Numbered from the stretch's first letter, positions 1 to 8,930 are shown. The stretch is DNA of 64,000 nucleotides from Muricomes intestini (GCF_004346165.1 NZ_SLZZ01000001.1:1-64000), one strand, 5' to 3'. Numbers and translations are program-made. Notes: generated from the sequence alone by a model not told the origin.

Positions 1-602
1 CGGATTATTTTGGGCTGGATAAGGAAGAAAATCCGGCACTTGGATACAGAGCTATCCGCATCTGCCTGACAAGAACCAACATCTTTAAGACGCAGTTGCG
101 TGCCCTTTACCGTGCAGCGGTGTTTGGAAATATTTCCATTATGTTTCCCATGATTATCTCCATGAAGGAGATTGAAAAGATTAAAGAGATTATTGCCGAA
201 GTACAGGGGGAGCTGAAAGCGGAGGGAATTCCCTTCAGGGAAGATGTGGAGCTGGGTGTGATGATTGAGACACCGGCTTCTGTTATGATCAGCCGCGAGC
301 TGGCCCGCGAGGTGGATTTCTTCAGTGTGGGGACAAACGATCTGACACAGTATACACTTGCCATAGACCGGCAGAACTCCAAGCTTGATGCCTTCTATGA
401 CCCGCACCATCCGGCGATACTTGCCATGATCAAGATGGCTGCGGAAAATGCACACGCGGAAGGCAAGTGGATCGGGATTTGCGGTGAGCTGGGAGCGGAC
501 CTGGAGCTGACAGAGGAGTTTCTCAAAATGGGACTGGATGAACTCTCTGTATCTCCGGCTATGGTTCTGCCTTTGAGAAAGAAAATCAGAGAATTGAGCT
601 GA
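1..602 (+). CDS. ptsI: PTS enzyme I (PEP-protein phosphotransferase), C-terminal part
   Basis: This is the 3' end of a gene that begins before the window; the frame is open from base 3 to the TGA at 600-602. Enzyme I takes phosphate from PEP and passes it to HPr, the first step of the sugar phosphotransferase system, in the cytoplasm. About 200 residues are visible, covering the PEP-binding TIM barrel: the NPALGYRAIRI segment (phosphate/PEP-binding arginines), the GTNDLTQYTLAIDR segment, and the GICGELGAD segment with the conserved active-site cysteine, followed by a typical short C-terminus. PPDK and PEP synthase share the fold, but the spacing and the ending fit enzyme I best. The upstream partner (usually ptsH) is outside the window. 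Confidence 0.9.
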   Translation, partial: DYFGLDKEENPALGYRAIRICLTRTNIFKTQLRALYRAAVFGNISIMFPMIISMKEIEKIKEIIAEVQGELKAEGIPFREDVELGVMIETPASVMISRELAREVDFFSVGTNDLTQYTLAIDRQNSKLDAFYDPHHPAILAMIKMAAENAHAEGKWIGICGELGADLELTEEFLKMGLDELSVSPAMVLPLRKKIRELS

Positions 603-646
603 TGGCTGAACTGTTACAATGTGAATAGAAAACATAAAACAGGCTA

Positions 647-694
647 TTGAAAAAGCAGAACATATGTGCTATCATGAAAATAGAACATATGTTC
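647..694 (+). promoter_or_regulatory. SOS (LexA)-controlled promoter with two LexA boxes
   Basis: A promoter TTGAAA (647-652), 17-bp spacer, TATCAT (670-675) is overlapped by two LexA/DinR-type boxes. GAACATATGTGC (658-669) lies wholly inside the spacer and deviates by one base from the palindrome. GAACATATGTTC (683-694) is a perfect match to the Gram-positive GAAC-N4-GTTC consensus and lies around +1 to +12. The box centres are 25 bp apart. The arrangement predicts repression of the downstream radical SAM/DUF4130 pair until DNA damage. Confidence 0.85.
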
Positions 695-764
695 TGTTTT
701 GCTGCTTTAAGTGAATGAAAAGTTTCAAAAATGAAGTTTGATAAGTTTGAAGAGGCGTATTGGG

Positions 765-2096
765 ATGACTGAGATTATTCAAGAGCACATGTCAATATAT
801 GATAAACTGAATATACTAAGTGACGCTGCCAAGTATGATGTTGCCTGTACTTCGAGCGGTGTTGACCGGCAAAATGACGGAACCGGGATGGGAAACTGCC
901 AGAAAGCGGGAATATGCCACAGCTTTTCAGCCGATGGAAGGTGTATTTCTTTGCTGAAAATTTTGTTTACGAATGAGTGTATTTATGATTGCAAATACTG
1001 CATTAATAGATCTTCCAATGATGTGGTGCGGACTTCCTTTACTCCAGATGAGATATGTACGTTAACTATGGAATTTTACAGAAGGAATTATATAGAGGGG
1101 CTGTTTTTAAGTTCGGGAATTCTAAAAAGTCCAAACTATACGATGGAGCTGATTTATGCGGCTCTATATAAGCTGCGCCATGAATGTAACTTTCAGGGTT
1201 ACATCCATGTGAAGGCTATTCCCGGAGCCTCACAGGAGCTGGTTCAGAGAGTTGGTTTTCTGGCGGATAGAATGAGTGTGAATCTGGAACTTCCTACGGC
1301 GGAGGGGCTTAAGAAGCTGGCCCCCCACAAGAGCCGAAAGAATATTCTGACACCGATGAGACTGGTTCAGCAGAAGATGCAGGATAATAGACAGGAAATT
1401 GTTCTGTATAAGAATGCACCGCGGTTTGTTCCGGCAGGACAGAGTACCCAGATGATTATAGGCGCTACTCCGGAGACGGACTATCAGATTTTGAGTGTTG
1501 CGGAGTCACTGTATAAAAGATTTGAGCTGAAAAGAGTATTTTATTCGGCCTTCGTTGCGGTAAATAAGGATTCTGCTCTTCCCGCGAGAACTGATGAGGG
1601 GCCGCCCCTGCTGCGTGAACACAGGCTGTACCAGGCTGACTGGCTGCTGAGATATTACCGGTTTGAGGCTGATGAGCTTTTGAATGAAAAGAATCCTAAT
1701 TTTAATGTTTTTTTGGATCCAAAGTGTGACTGGGCACTGAAGCATCTGGAATATTTTCCGGTGGAGGTGAACCGGGCAGATTATAATACACTTCTCCGTG
1801 TTCCTGGAATAGGCTGTAAATCTGCAGCCCGGATTGTAAAAGCGAGAAGGATGGGAATCCTGCAGTTTGAAGATTTGAAAAGGATGGGAGTTGTACTAAA
1901 GAGAGCTCTCTATTTCCTGACATGCAGCGGCAGGATGATGTATCGGACAAAAATGGAGGAAGATTATATCATGAGAAATCTGCTGAACACGGGAGAAAAG
2001 CTTCCGGATTCGGTATCGGGAATGACGTTTCGGCAGTTATCACTGTTTGATGATATGAATTTCAGGGAAGCACAGGTCCCGGAGATTCTGGGATAA
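765..2096 (+). CDS. Putative DNA modification/repair radical SAM protein (TIGR03916-like)
   Basis: The protein has about 443 residues. It carries a radical SAM 4Fe-4S motif CIYDCKYC (CxxxCxxC) near residue 80, preceded by further cysteines (GICHSF, DGRCISLLKI). Near the C-terminus it has a helix-hairpin-helix with the signature LLRVPGIGCKSAARIVKARR, a DNA-binding element. This combination defines the family annotated as a putative DNA modification/repair radical SAM protein, for which no reaction is established. I chose ATG 765 over an in-frame TTG at 738 because AGAGG lies about 10 bases upstream and the family usually starts here. It is followed after 7 bases by its usual partner, a DUF4130 protein, and the promoter carries two LexA boxes, so a role in DNA damage response is well supported by context. 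Confidence 0.88.
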   Translation: MTEIIQEHMSIYDKLNILSDAAKYDVACTSSGVDRQNDGTGMGNCQKAGICHSFSADGRCISLLKILFTNECIYDCKYCINRSSNDVVRTSFTPDEICTLTMEFYRRNYIEGLFLSSGILKSPNYTMELIYAALYKLRHECNFQGYIHVKAIPGASQELVQRVGFLADRMSVNLELPTAEGLKKLAPHKSRKNILTPMRLVQQKMQDNRQEIVLYKNAPRFVPAGQSTQMIIGATPETDYQILSVAESLYKRFELKRVFYSAFVAVNKDSALPARTDEGPPLLREHRLYQADWLLRYYRFEADELLNEKNPNFNVFLDPKCDWALKHLEYFPVEVNRADYNTLLRVPGIGCKSAARIVKARRMGILQFEDLKRMGVVLKRALYFLTCSGRMMYRTKMEEDYIMRNLLNTGEKLPDSVSGMTFRQLSLFDDMNFREAQVPEILG

Positions 2097-2103
2097 AGGA
2101 AGG

Positions 2104-2871
2104 ATGAAGATGAAACAGGTCTATATATGTCAGGATACAATTATAGGGGTTTTTTCTGCTATACACGATGCATGGATGGAGAACAGGGACGATGATTCGG
2201 GTATTGCTCTGCGCGGCCAGATGATGCCCAAGATGTTCTGTGAATATACTGAAGTGGAAGAGAATGAACAGAAGTCCATTGCAGTGGAACGGTTGATAAA
2301 GAAGAATCTGGGGTATAATGCATATTGGGACATTTATCATGCGCTTTTGTCGGATGATTGTGAGAAGGCGGATGCAGTATATCATACGATGTTGGATGCA
2401 AGGCAGATAAAGGACAGCAAAAGGATTATGGAGCATTTGAGCAATCCACATGTGGCAAGGGTATTTGAGCTTAGCAGGAAGGTAGGAAATGAGGCTCATA
2501 TTTTTACAGAATTTATCAGGTTTAGGGAACTTGAGAACGGAGTACTCTTTTCTGAGATTGCACCAAAGAGTCAGGTGCTGACCTGTATTGCGGATCATTT
2601 CACGAATAGATTCCCTCTGGAAAACTGGATAGTCTATGATCAGACTCATGAAATATTTCTTGCACATCAGGCCAGGAGAAAATGGGTGCTGGTTCAGGGA
2701 GAGGCATTGAATACTGAAGCAGCCGGAAAGATTTCAGAAAAAGAAGGAAAATTTGAAAATCTCTGGAAAATGTTCTGCAGGTCAATTTCTATTGATGAGC
2801 GTGGAAACCCAAACCTGCAAAGGGGGCATCTTCCCATTTGTTACCGGAAAAATATGACGGAGTTTAATTAA
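2104..2871 (+). CDS. DUF4130 probable DNA metabolism protein (TIGR03915-like)
   Basis: The protein has about 255 residues and no signal peptide or membrane segment. The central part (VARVFELSRKVGNEAHIF, then FIRFRELENGVLFSEIAP) is the DUF4130 hallmark, and the C-terminal part is rich in aromatic residues (NWIVYDQTHEIF). Family members are found next to the TIGR03916 radical SAM protein and in some bacteria are fused to a uracil-DNA-glycosylase-like domain, which points to base repair; no enzymatic activity is established. It overlaps nothing and starts 7 bases after the radical SAM gene, so the two are translated from one SOS-induced message. Two ATGs (2104 and 2110) are possible starts; GGAAGG precedes the first closely. 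Confidence 0.82.
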   Translation: MKMKQVYICQDTIIGVFSAIHDAWMENRDDDSGIALRGQMMPKMFCEYTEVEENEQKSIAVERLIKKNLGYNAYWDIYHALLSDDCEKADAVYHTMLDARQIKDSKRIMEHLSNPHVARVFELSRKVGNEAHIFTEFIRFRELENGVLFSEIAPKSQVLTCIADHFTNRFPLENWIVYDQTHEIFLAHQARRKWVLVQGEALNTEAAGKISEKEGKFENLWKMFCRSISIDERGNPNLQRGHLPICYRKNMTEFN

Positions 2872-2994
2872 AACAGAAAATCACTGCATTCACGCAAAAA
2901 GTATTGTATAATAGGATAAACCAGATTAACATATACTTATCATCAGGAAGAGTAAAGAAGCCGGATGAAATGAATCTTGAAAGAAGGGAGTAGT

Positions 2995-3438
2995 ATGGAG
3001 AGAGAAGTTTTTATATGGCTCGGACTGCTTATTGTTTTTTTGGTTGTTGAGATTATTACCGTTGGGCTGACATCAATCTGGCTGGCAGGAGGATCTCTGG
3101 CAGCATTACTTTTCAATATTGCCGGTTTGAGTCTGGTATGGCAGGTGATTGCATTTTTTGTTGTCTCCTTTTTACTTTTGTTTTTTACCCGCCCTTTTGC
3201 GGTAAAATACATAAACAGTCATCACGAGAAAACCAATTATGAAGGAGTAATTGGCAAGATAGTGAGGGTCACTAAGACAGTAGACAATCTAGCCCAGACA
3301 GGAACCGCAGTTGTAGGCGGTGAGGAATGGACAGCAAGATCCGAGACGGATGGGGATGTACTGGAGCCGGGGACACTGGCAAAGGTGGTCAGAATATCCG
3401 GTGTGAAACTGATTTTAAAGAGATATGAGGAGGAATAA
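2995..3438 (+). CDS. NfeD-like membrane protein
   Basis: The protein has about 147 residues. The N-terminal 60 residues form two to three membrane segments (WLGLLIVFLVVEIITVGL, then a glycine/alanine-rich stretch and VIAFFVVSFLLLFF). The C-terminal 60 or so residues form a small soluble OB-fold domain (EGVIGKIVRVTKTVDNL to the end). This is the short NfeD type that partners SPFH/stomatin proteins in membrane microdomains, and the next gene, 2 bases downstream, is exactly such a protein. ATG 2995 is preferred over the upstream in-frame TTG because GAAGGGAG lies 5-10 bases before it. A likely -10 (TATAAT, 2907-2912) lies upstream without a clear -35. Confidence 0.85.
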   Translation: MEREVFIWLGLLIVFLVVEIITVGLTSIWLAGGSLAALLFNIAGLSLVWQVIAFFVVSFLLLFFTRPFAVKYINSHHEKTNYEGVIGKIVRVTKTVDNLAQTGTAVVGGEEWTARSETDGDVLEPGTLAKVVRISGVKLILKRYEEE

Positions 3439-3440
3439 GT

Positions 3441-4376
3441 ATGGGTGCTTTTATTTTAATAGTGATATTGGTTATTATACTGCTTGTCCTTATGACAAGC
3501 ATCAGAATTGTGCCTCAGGCACATGCTTATGTACTGGAGCGTCTGGGAGGTTACAGGGCTACATGGAGTGTCGGACTTCACTTTAAGGTGCCGATCATTG
3601 AAAAAGTGGCCAGAAAAGTTTCATTGAAAGAACAGGTGGTGGATTTTGAGCCACAGGCGGTTATTACAAAGGATAACGTAACCATGCAGATTGATACGAT
3701 TGTATTCTTTGAGATTACAGATCCAAAGCTGTATGCATACGGTGTGGAAAATCCAATTGCCGCCATTGAGAACTTGACAGCCACCACGCTGCGTAATATT
3801 ATCGGTGACCTGGAGCTGGATGAGACACTGACCTCGAGAGAAGCAATCAATTCTCAGATGCGTACATCTCTTGACATTGCCACTGATCCGTGGGGAATTA
3901 AGGTAAAACGTGTGGAGCTAAAGAATATCATGCCGCCCAAGGCTATCCAGGATGCGATGGAGAAGCAGATGAAGGCAGAGCGTGAGCGAAGAGAAGCGAT
4001 CCTGAGAGCAGAGGGCGAGAAGAAATCCACGATTCTTGTGGCAGAAGGTCAGAAGGAATCTGTCATTCTGGAAGCGGAGGCTGCAAAGCAGGCTGCTATT
4101 TTGAAGGCAGAAGCCGAGAAGCAAAAGAGAATCCGTGAAGCAGAAGGCCAGGCAGAGGCTATTCGAAGTGTACAGAAAGCAACTGCGGATGGTATTGAAT
4201 TTATTAAATCGGCGGGGGCTGACGATGCAGTGCTGACTCTCAAGAGCTTGGAGGCATTTGCCAAGGCTGCGGATGGCAAAGCAACGAAAATTATTATTCC
4301 GTCCGAACTGCAGGGAATCGCAGGTTTGACCAAAACGATTTCAGAGGTTGCACAGTATGAAAAGCCGGAGGCATAA
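3441..4376 (+). CDS. SPFH/Band 7 stomatin-like protein (QmcA/paraslipin type)
   Basis: The protein has 311 residues. It has an N-terminal membrane anchor (FILIVILVIILLVLM), then a Band 7 domain with the paraslipin segment (RIVPQAHAYVLERLGGY), and a long alanine/glutamate/lysine-rich coiled coil at roughly residues 175-240 (KQMKAERERREAI, followed by repeated EAEKQ units). The C-terminal segment (VLTLKSLEAFAKAADGKATKIIIP) is typical of this family. Such proteins oligomerise at the inner membrane and scaffold proteases and other membrane proteins; substrates here are unknown. It is cotranscribed with the NfeD gene just upstream, the standard pairing. Confidence 0.92.
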   Translation: MGAFILIVILVIILLVLMTSIRIVPQAHAYVLERLGGYRATWSVGLHFKVPIIEKVARKVSLKEQVVDFEPQAVITKDNVTMQIDTIVFFEITDPKLYAYGVENPIAAIENLTATTLRNIIGDLELDETLTSREAINSQMRTSLDIATDPWGIKVKRVELKNIMPPKAIQDAMEKQMKAERERREAILRAEGEKKSTILVAEGQKESVILEAEAAKQAAILKAEAEKQKRIREAEGQAEAIRSVQKATADGIEFIKSAGADDAVLTLKSLEAFAKAADGKATKIIIPSELQGIAGLTKTISEVAQYEKPEA

Positions 4377-4405
4377 GGCACGGGGCTTCTAATTAGGGGT
4401 TAAAC

Positions 4406-5125
4406 ATGGCAAGAATTTTTGTGCTTGAGGATGATAAAGCAAGCAAAGACGCTTTAAAAGAGATGCTATATAGTATATCGGCTGATATAACGGTGGATAC
4501 GGCAGGAAGCCTGGCAAAAGCCAGGCAGCTGCTGGATAGCACCGTTTCTTTTGATTTATTTTTATTGGATGTAAATCTGGACAAAGACAACGGTGATGAT
4601 TCAGGCGGAATTACATTTGCCAAAGAAGTGCGTAGTTTGACAAAGTATGAGTTTACGCCTATTGTTATGATTACATCCATTACCGGGCTGGAGATGGAGG
4701 CATATAGAAAAATATACTGCTATCAGTATATACTTAAGCCTTATAATGAGGCAGAGGTAGTTGAACTGGTGAGAAAAGTCCTGTCACATATTCCGAAAGT
4801 AGAAAAGCCGTTTATCATTGTAAAAAAGAATGGTGTTAATTACAAAATTTTCTGCAAGGAGATTGTTTTTTGCAAGGCGATTCCACGGGGGGTTTGTCTG
4901 TATCTTAAAGACGAGCAGATGGAAATTCCATATCTTTCTATTCGTCAGCTTCTGGATAAGCTGACGGGGCAGGGCTTTTTTCAGTGCCACAGAATGTTCG
5001 TTGTGAATATGGCATATGTGAGGTACTATGACCTGGTGAATCAGATGATTCAGCTGGAGGGTTATTCGGATTGTATCGATATCGGAGTAACATACAAGGC
5101 AGGGGTGAGGAGGATGTTTAAGTGA
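4406..5125 (+). CDS. LytTR-family response regulator (AgrA-like)
   Basis: The protein has 239 residues. The receiver domain spans about 1-125, with acidic residues E8-D10, the phosphoacceptor Asp55 in FLLDVN, the T/S position in MITSI, and Lys in ILKPYN. A LytTR DNA-binding domain follows from about 140 (IFCKEIVFCKAI, then FFQCHRMFVVNMAYV). LytTR regulators bind direct repeats and control surface, competence or peptide-signalling genes. The stop overlaps the start of the histidine kinase by 4 bases, so they form one translational unit. No AgrB/AgrD-like genes are adjacent, so the signal and targets are not visible from here. Confidence 0.9.
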   Translation: MARIFVLEDDKASKDALKEMLYSISADITVDTAGSLAKARQLLDSTVSFDLFLLDVNLDKDNGDDSGGITFAKEVRSLTKYEFTPIVMITSITGLEMEAYRKIYCYQYILKPYNEAEVVELVRKVLSHIPKVEKPFIIVKKNGVNYKIFCKEIVFCKAIPRGVCLYLKDEQMEIPYLSIRQLLDKLTGQGFFQCHRMFVVNMAYVRYYDLVNQMIQLEGYSDCIDIGVTYKAGVRRMFK

Positions 5126-5973
5126 GTAAATCGTGGCTAAGAATTCTTTACAGAGCATTTTGTTTTATTTCTCTTATTATTGCCGTGTATCTTGTGGTCG
5201 ATTTGAAAGTAAGTCATACTCTGGACCTGAAGATGATTGCCGTTTTCCTTTTACTTCTTAGTGTTATTCTCTGGGGAATCATAGAATGGAAACTGAATGA
5301 TGATATTATCAGAGAACAGGAAAAAGAGTTGAAGATGTATGAACTTTATATTCAGCCTATGGAAGAGCTGGTAAAGGAAATAAGATCCAGACAGCATGTG
5401 TTTGACAATCATCTTAATGCTATTGTGAATATGCATTTTACAGTTGGTACCTATGAGGAACTGGTAGAGCGTCAATCAGAGTATATTAAAGAAATCAGTG
5501 CGGAAGGGGGAAAACAATATCTCCCTCTTCTGCGTATCAGCGATAAGATTCTTGCAGGCTTTTTGTATAGTAAAATTGTAAGTTGGGGGGAAAGTGTTGA
5601 AACAGAGATAGAAGTATTGAGTAAGGAGATTATTTCTAGAGTATCGGAGCATAGTCTGATAGAGGTTGTGGGTGTGTTGGTTGACAATGCTTATGAGGCA
5701 TGTTCCGTGGAAGGAGGAAAAGTCCGGATGATTCTGGACTCCCGCCAGGATCGTTTGATTTTTCAGATACTGAATCAACATGACAAGGTTTCTCTGGAAG
5801 GAATCGGACATTTCTTCGAAAATGGATACTCTACCAAAAATGGAGAGAAGGGCAGCAGGGGGTTGGGCCTCTACCGCGCAAAGGCTATTGTACAGGAAGC
5901 AGGCGGGGAGATTACCGTTGAACAAAATGAGCTGGATGGGGGAAATTTTATTCAGTTTACTGTTGTCATTTAA
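5122..5973 (+). CDS. Sensor histidine kinase, GHKL type (AgrC-like, short)
   Basis: The protein has 283 residues starting at GTG 5122, which overlaps the end of the response regulator. Two N-terminal membrane helices (about residues 8-27 and 38-56) replace the six or seven found in true AgrC proteins. A coiled segment follows, with the phosphoacceptor motif SRQHVFDNHLNAI, then the ATPase domain with N box VVGVLVDNAYEAC and G box GSRGLGLYRAKAIV. It would phosphorylate Asp55 of the upstream regulator. The tiny sensor region with almost no extracytoplasmic loop suggests a membrane or intracellular cue rather than a bound extracellular peptide, but this is inference. Confidence 0.87.
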   Translation: MSKSWLRILYRAFCFISLIIAVYLVVDLKVSHTLDLKMIAVFLLLLSVILWGIIEWKLNDDIIREQEKELKMYELYIQPMEELVKEIRSRQHVFDNHLNAIVNMHFTVGTYEELVERQSEYIKEISAEGGKQYLPLLRISDKILAGFLYSKIVSWGESVETEIEVLSKEIISRVSEHSLIEVVGVLVDNAYEACSVEGGKVRMILDSRQDRLIFQILNQHDKVSLEGIGHFFENGYSTKNGEKGSRGLGLYRAKAIVQEAGGEITVEQNELDGGNFIQFTVVI

Positions 5974-6003
5974 CAAATGTACAAGAATAAATGAGTGGAA
6001 GAT

Positions 6004-8361
6004 ATGAGTGAAAGTGAAGTAATAAGAATATCTGTTCGTAATCTGGTAGAATTTATTCTGCGGGAGGGGGACATAGACAATAGAATACGTGGCAGCATGG
6101 ATAAGGACATTATGCAGCAGGGGAGCAGAATCCACCGCAAGATACAGCGGCAGATGGGCTCTAATTATCGTGCCGAGATCCCCCTGAAAATCCAGGTTCC
6201 CTGCGAGGGATTTCTACTTCAGGTAGAAGGCAGGGCAGATGGAATTATGGAAGAACAGGGCCGGATTATAATAGATGAGATTAAAGGGGTGCTGAGGGAA
6301 TTGACTCATATTGAAGAGCCCTTAAATGTGCACCTTGCGCAGGCGAAGTGCTATGCTTACATCTATGCCGGACAGGGGAATCTAAAAGAAATCGGAGTAC
6401 AGATGACATATTGTCATTTAGAGACAGAAGAAGTAAAGCGGTTTTCCTACGTTTACCCCTTTCCGGAACTGGAAGACTGGTTTATCAATCTGGTAAGGCA
6501 ATATGAAAAATGGGCCAGGTTTCAGACGGAATGGAGGGCAGTGCGGCAGGAGTCTATAAAACCTGTAGAATTTCCTTTTGACTACAGAGAAGGCCAGCAC
6601 GACATTGCGGCTTCCGTTTACAGGACAATACACAGAAAGAAAAAGTTGTTTATACAGGCCCCCACAGGAGTGGGAAAGACCATGGCGACTGTATTTCCTG
6701 CGGTGAAAGCGGTGGGTGAAGGCTTGGGCGAAAAGGTTTTTTATCTTACTGCGAAAACCATTACCAGAACGGTAGCGGAACAGGCATTTTCCACATTAAA
6801 AGAGCAGGGGTTAAAGTTTAAGGTCATTACCCTTACCGCAAAGGAAAAGATCTGCTTTTGTGAGGAGACGGTCTGCAATCCTGATCATTGTCCTTATGCA
6901 AAGGGGCATTATGACAGAGTAAATGATGCAGTATTCAATATGCTCACTCATTCCGATGATATGAGCAGGGAGTCTCTGGAAGCCCAGGCAAAGAAATATA
7001 ATGTCTGCCCTTTTGAGATGTCATTGGATGTATCAACCTGGGCAGATGCTGTTATTTGCGACTATAATTATGTATTTGATCCCAATGCGCATTTGAAACG
7101 CTTTTTTTCTGAAGGGAGCAAGGGAGAATACCTTTTTCTGATTGATGAGGCACACAATCTTGTAGAGCGGGGCCGTGAGATGTACAGTGCGGTTTTGTAT
7201 AAAGAAGATGTGCTCGAAATGAAGCGTTTGGTGAAACCGGATGCCCCCGGATTGGCAAAAAGACTGGATGAATGTAACAGGCAGCTTCTGGCTCTGAAAA
7301 GAGAATGTGAAAATTATCAGGTGTTGGACAACGTTTCCTATATTGCTGTGAAGCTGATGAATATCATGTCCGGAATAGAAGAGTACCTGGAAAAAGTTCA
7401 GGAAGAGGAAAAAAGGGAGCAGATATTAAATTTCTATTTTCAACTTCGAAATTTTTTGAGTATCCACGATATTTTGGACGAAAATTATGTGATATATACA
7501 GAATTCGAACGTGACGGGCGATTTAAATTAAAATTATTCTGCGTGAATCCGGCTGTCAACCTCAGAACTTACATGGACCAGGGGAACAGTACAGTATTTT
7601 TTTCAGCCACACTGCTTCCCATGCATTATTATAAACAACTTTTAAGTGAAGCAAAAGACTATGCTATTTATGCCCCCTCCTCTTTTCCAAGGGAAAATTG
7701 CCTGATTTTATTGGGAACAGACGTAAGCTCCAAATATACCATGCGAGGAGATACCATGTACCAAAAATTCTCTAGCTATATTTTGAACATGGTTGAAGCA
7801 AAGAGGGGAAATTATATGGTTTTCTTCCCTTCATATCAGTTCATGAAAGATGTCTATGAAGATTTTCAGAAAGAAATTGAGGCGAGGGAGGATATAGACT
7901 GCATTATTCAGTTTCAGTATATGGGAGAAGAGTCCCGGGAAATATTTCTGGAAAGTTTTGAGGAAGATAGAGGATGCAGCCTTGTGGGATTCTGTGTGAT
8001 GGGAGGCATTTTTTCAGAGGGGATAGATCTTACAAAAGACAGACTGATAGGGGCGGCCGTTGTAGGGACAGGTTTACCCCAGGTATGCAATGACAGAGAA
8101 ATACTAAAGCAGTATTTTGATAAAAGGGGCATGAGCGGATTTGATTATGCCTACCTGTATCCTGGAATGAATAAGGTGCTGCAGTCTGCGGGGAGAGTGA
8201 TACGCACAGAAGAGGATAAAGGAATCATAGCCTTGCTGGATGAACGCTTTATACAAAGAAAGTATAGGGAGATTTTTCCGAGAGAGTGGGAAAGATACCG
8301 GACATGCAGGCTGGAAAACTTTAGGGAAAATATAGAAAAATTTTGGGAGGAGAAAAAGTGA
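6004..8361 (+). CDS. XPD/DinG-type DNA helicase with N-terminal RecB-like nuclease domain
   Basis: The protein has about 785 residues. The first 170 or so contain a PD-(D/E)XK nuclease signature: GRADG followed by DEIKG. The helicase follows with Walker A APTGVGKT (219-226), the four-cysteine Fe-S region (C284, C286, C291, C296 and a later CPFE), DEAH box at about 381-384, motif III-like FFSATLLP, and motif VI QSAGRVIRTEED. This is the Rad3/XPD superfamily 2 helicase class with 5'-3' polarity in known members. An alternative start at GTG 5995 is possible; ATG 6004 has GGAAGAT upstream. The fused nuclease suggests a role in repair or flap processing. It lies just downstream of the kinase and may share its message. 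Confidence 0.9.
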   Translation: MSESEVIRISVRNLVEFILREGDIDNRIRGSMDKDIMQQGSRIHRKIQRQMGSNYRAEIPLKIQVPCEGFLLQVEGRADGIMEEQGRIIIDEIKGVLRELTHIEEPLNVHLAQAKCYAYIYAGQGNLKEIGVQMTYCHLETEEVKRFSYVYPFPELEDWFINLVRQYEKWARFQTEWRAVRQESIKPVEFPFDYREGQHDIAASVYRTIHRKKKLFIQAPTGVGKTMATVFPAVKAVGEGLGEKVFYLTAKTITRTVAEQAFSTLKEQGLKFKVITLTAKEKICFCEETVCNPDHCPYAKGHYDRVNDAVFNMLTHSDDMSRESLEAQAKKYNVCPFEMSLDVSTWADAVICDYNYVFDPNAHLKRFFSEGSKGEYLFLIDEAHNLVERGREMYSAVLYKEDVLEMKRLVKPDAPGLAKRLDECNRQLLALKRECENYQVLDNVSYIAVKLMNIMSGIEEYLEKVQEEEKREQILNFYFQLRNFLSIHDILDENYVIYTEFERDGRFKLKLFCVNPAVNLRTYMDQGNSTVFFSATLLPMHYYKQLLSEAKDYAIYAPSSFPRENCLILLGTDVSSKYTMRGDTMYQKFSSYILNMVEAKRGNYMVFFPSYQFMKDVYEDFQKEIEAREDIDCIIQFQYMGEESREIFLESFEEDRGCSLVGFCVMGGIFSEGIDLTKDRLIGAAVVGTGLPQVCNDREILKQYFDKRGMSGFDYAYLYPGMNKVLQSAGRVIRTEEDKGIIALLDERFIQRKYREIFPREWERYRTCRLENFRENIEKFWEEKK

Positions 8362-8375
8362 TTTGCCCCTCCCTT

Positions 8376-8416
8376 GATACCTAAAGATTGCTACGCACTT
8401 TGTGCTCTTTGCAATC
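8376..8416 (+). repeat. Small palindromic repeat (GATACC...GATTGC...GCAC/GTGC type)
   Basis: GATACCTAAAGATTGC is followed by a GCAC-TTT-GTGC hairpin and GCAATC, which can pair back to GATTGC. The same unit, in the other orientation, is embedded in both full-length MITE copies (49480-49519, 60229-60268) and is present in shortened form at 10182-10215. It lies between the convergent helicase and hsp20 genes and could serve as a bidirectional transcription end. Confidence 0.7.
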
Positions 8417-8422
8417 ATAGTA

Positions 8423-8842
8423 TTATTCGATGGTTATATATTTAGCCTGATCCTCTATTTCTTTAGGAGCATCCTTCGGAATAGACAAGTGCAAAACCCC
8501 GTCTTTGAAAGAAGCTTTGATGTCTTCTTGTGTCAGATGATCACCGATATAGAAGCTGCGGTGGCAGGAGCCTGTGTAGCGTTCTTTGCGGATGCAGTTG
8601 CCTTTTTTATCCTTTTCTTCCTGATTTTCTTCATGAGAAGCTGTGATGGTGAGATATCCATCTTTTAAATCTGCTTTGATATCTTCTTTATTATATCCCG
8701 GCAGTTCAACCTCTACAAGATAGTTGCTGTCATTCTCATGTACATCAGTTCTCATTACTTGTGTTGTAGAGTGATCAAAAGGACTTTCGAAAAACGGATC
8801 TTTAAAAAAATCATTGAAAAAATTTCTATTTGTTAATAACAT
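8423..8842 (-). CDS. Small heat shock protein Hsp20 (alpha-crystallin family)
   Basis: The protein has 139 residues. An N-terminal arm with aromatic residues (NFFNDFFKDPFFESPF) precedes the alpha-crystallin domain at about 30-128, with hallmark segments VEVELPGYNKEDIKADLKDG and FKDGVLHLSIPK; the C-terminal tail is short. These proteins are ATP-independent holdases that keep unfolding proteins soluble in the cytoplasm. The start is set by AGGAGG 8 bases upstream. A sigma-A promoter and a CIRCE operator (8904-8930) lie directly upstream, so HrcA repression and heat induction are predicted. It is monocistronic. Confidence 0.95.
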   Translation of the reverse strand: MLLTNRNFFNDFFKDPFFESPFDHSTTQVMRTDVHENDSNYLVEVELPGYNKEDIKADLKDGYLTITASHEENQEEKDKKGNCIRKERYTGSCHRSFYIGDHLTQEDIKASFKDGVLHLSIPKDAPKEIEDQAKYITIE

Positions 8843-8887
8843 AAACCATACCTCCTAAACTAAATTCTTTAACTTTGTTCTAAATGT

Positions 8888-8930
8888 AATATAGCACACA
8901 CTGTTAGCACTGTCAATAGGTGAGTGCTAA
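8888..8930 (-). promoter_or_regulatory. hsp20 promoter overlapped by a CIRCE (HrcA) operator
   Basis: On the minus strand, TTGACA (8916-8911), a 17-bp spacer and TATATT (8893-8888) form a strong promoter for hsp20. The dyad TTAGCACTG-N9-GAGTGCTAA (8904-8930) matches CIRCE (TTAGCACTC-N9-GAGTGCTAA) with one mismatch and covers the -35 box, the classic position for HrcA repression. Confidence 0.93.
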
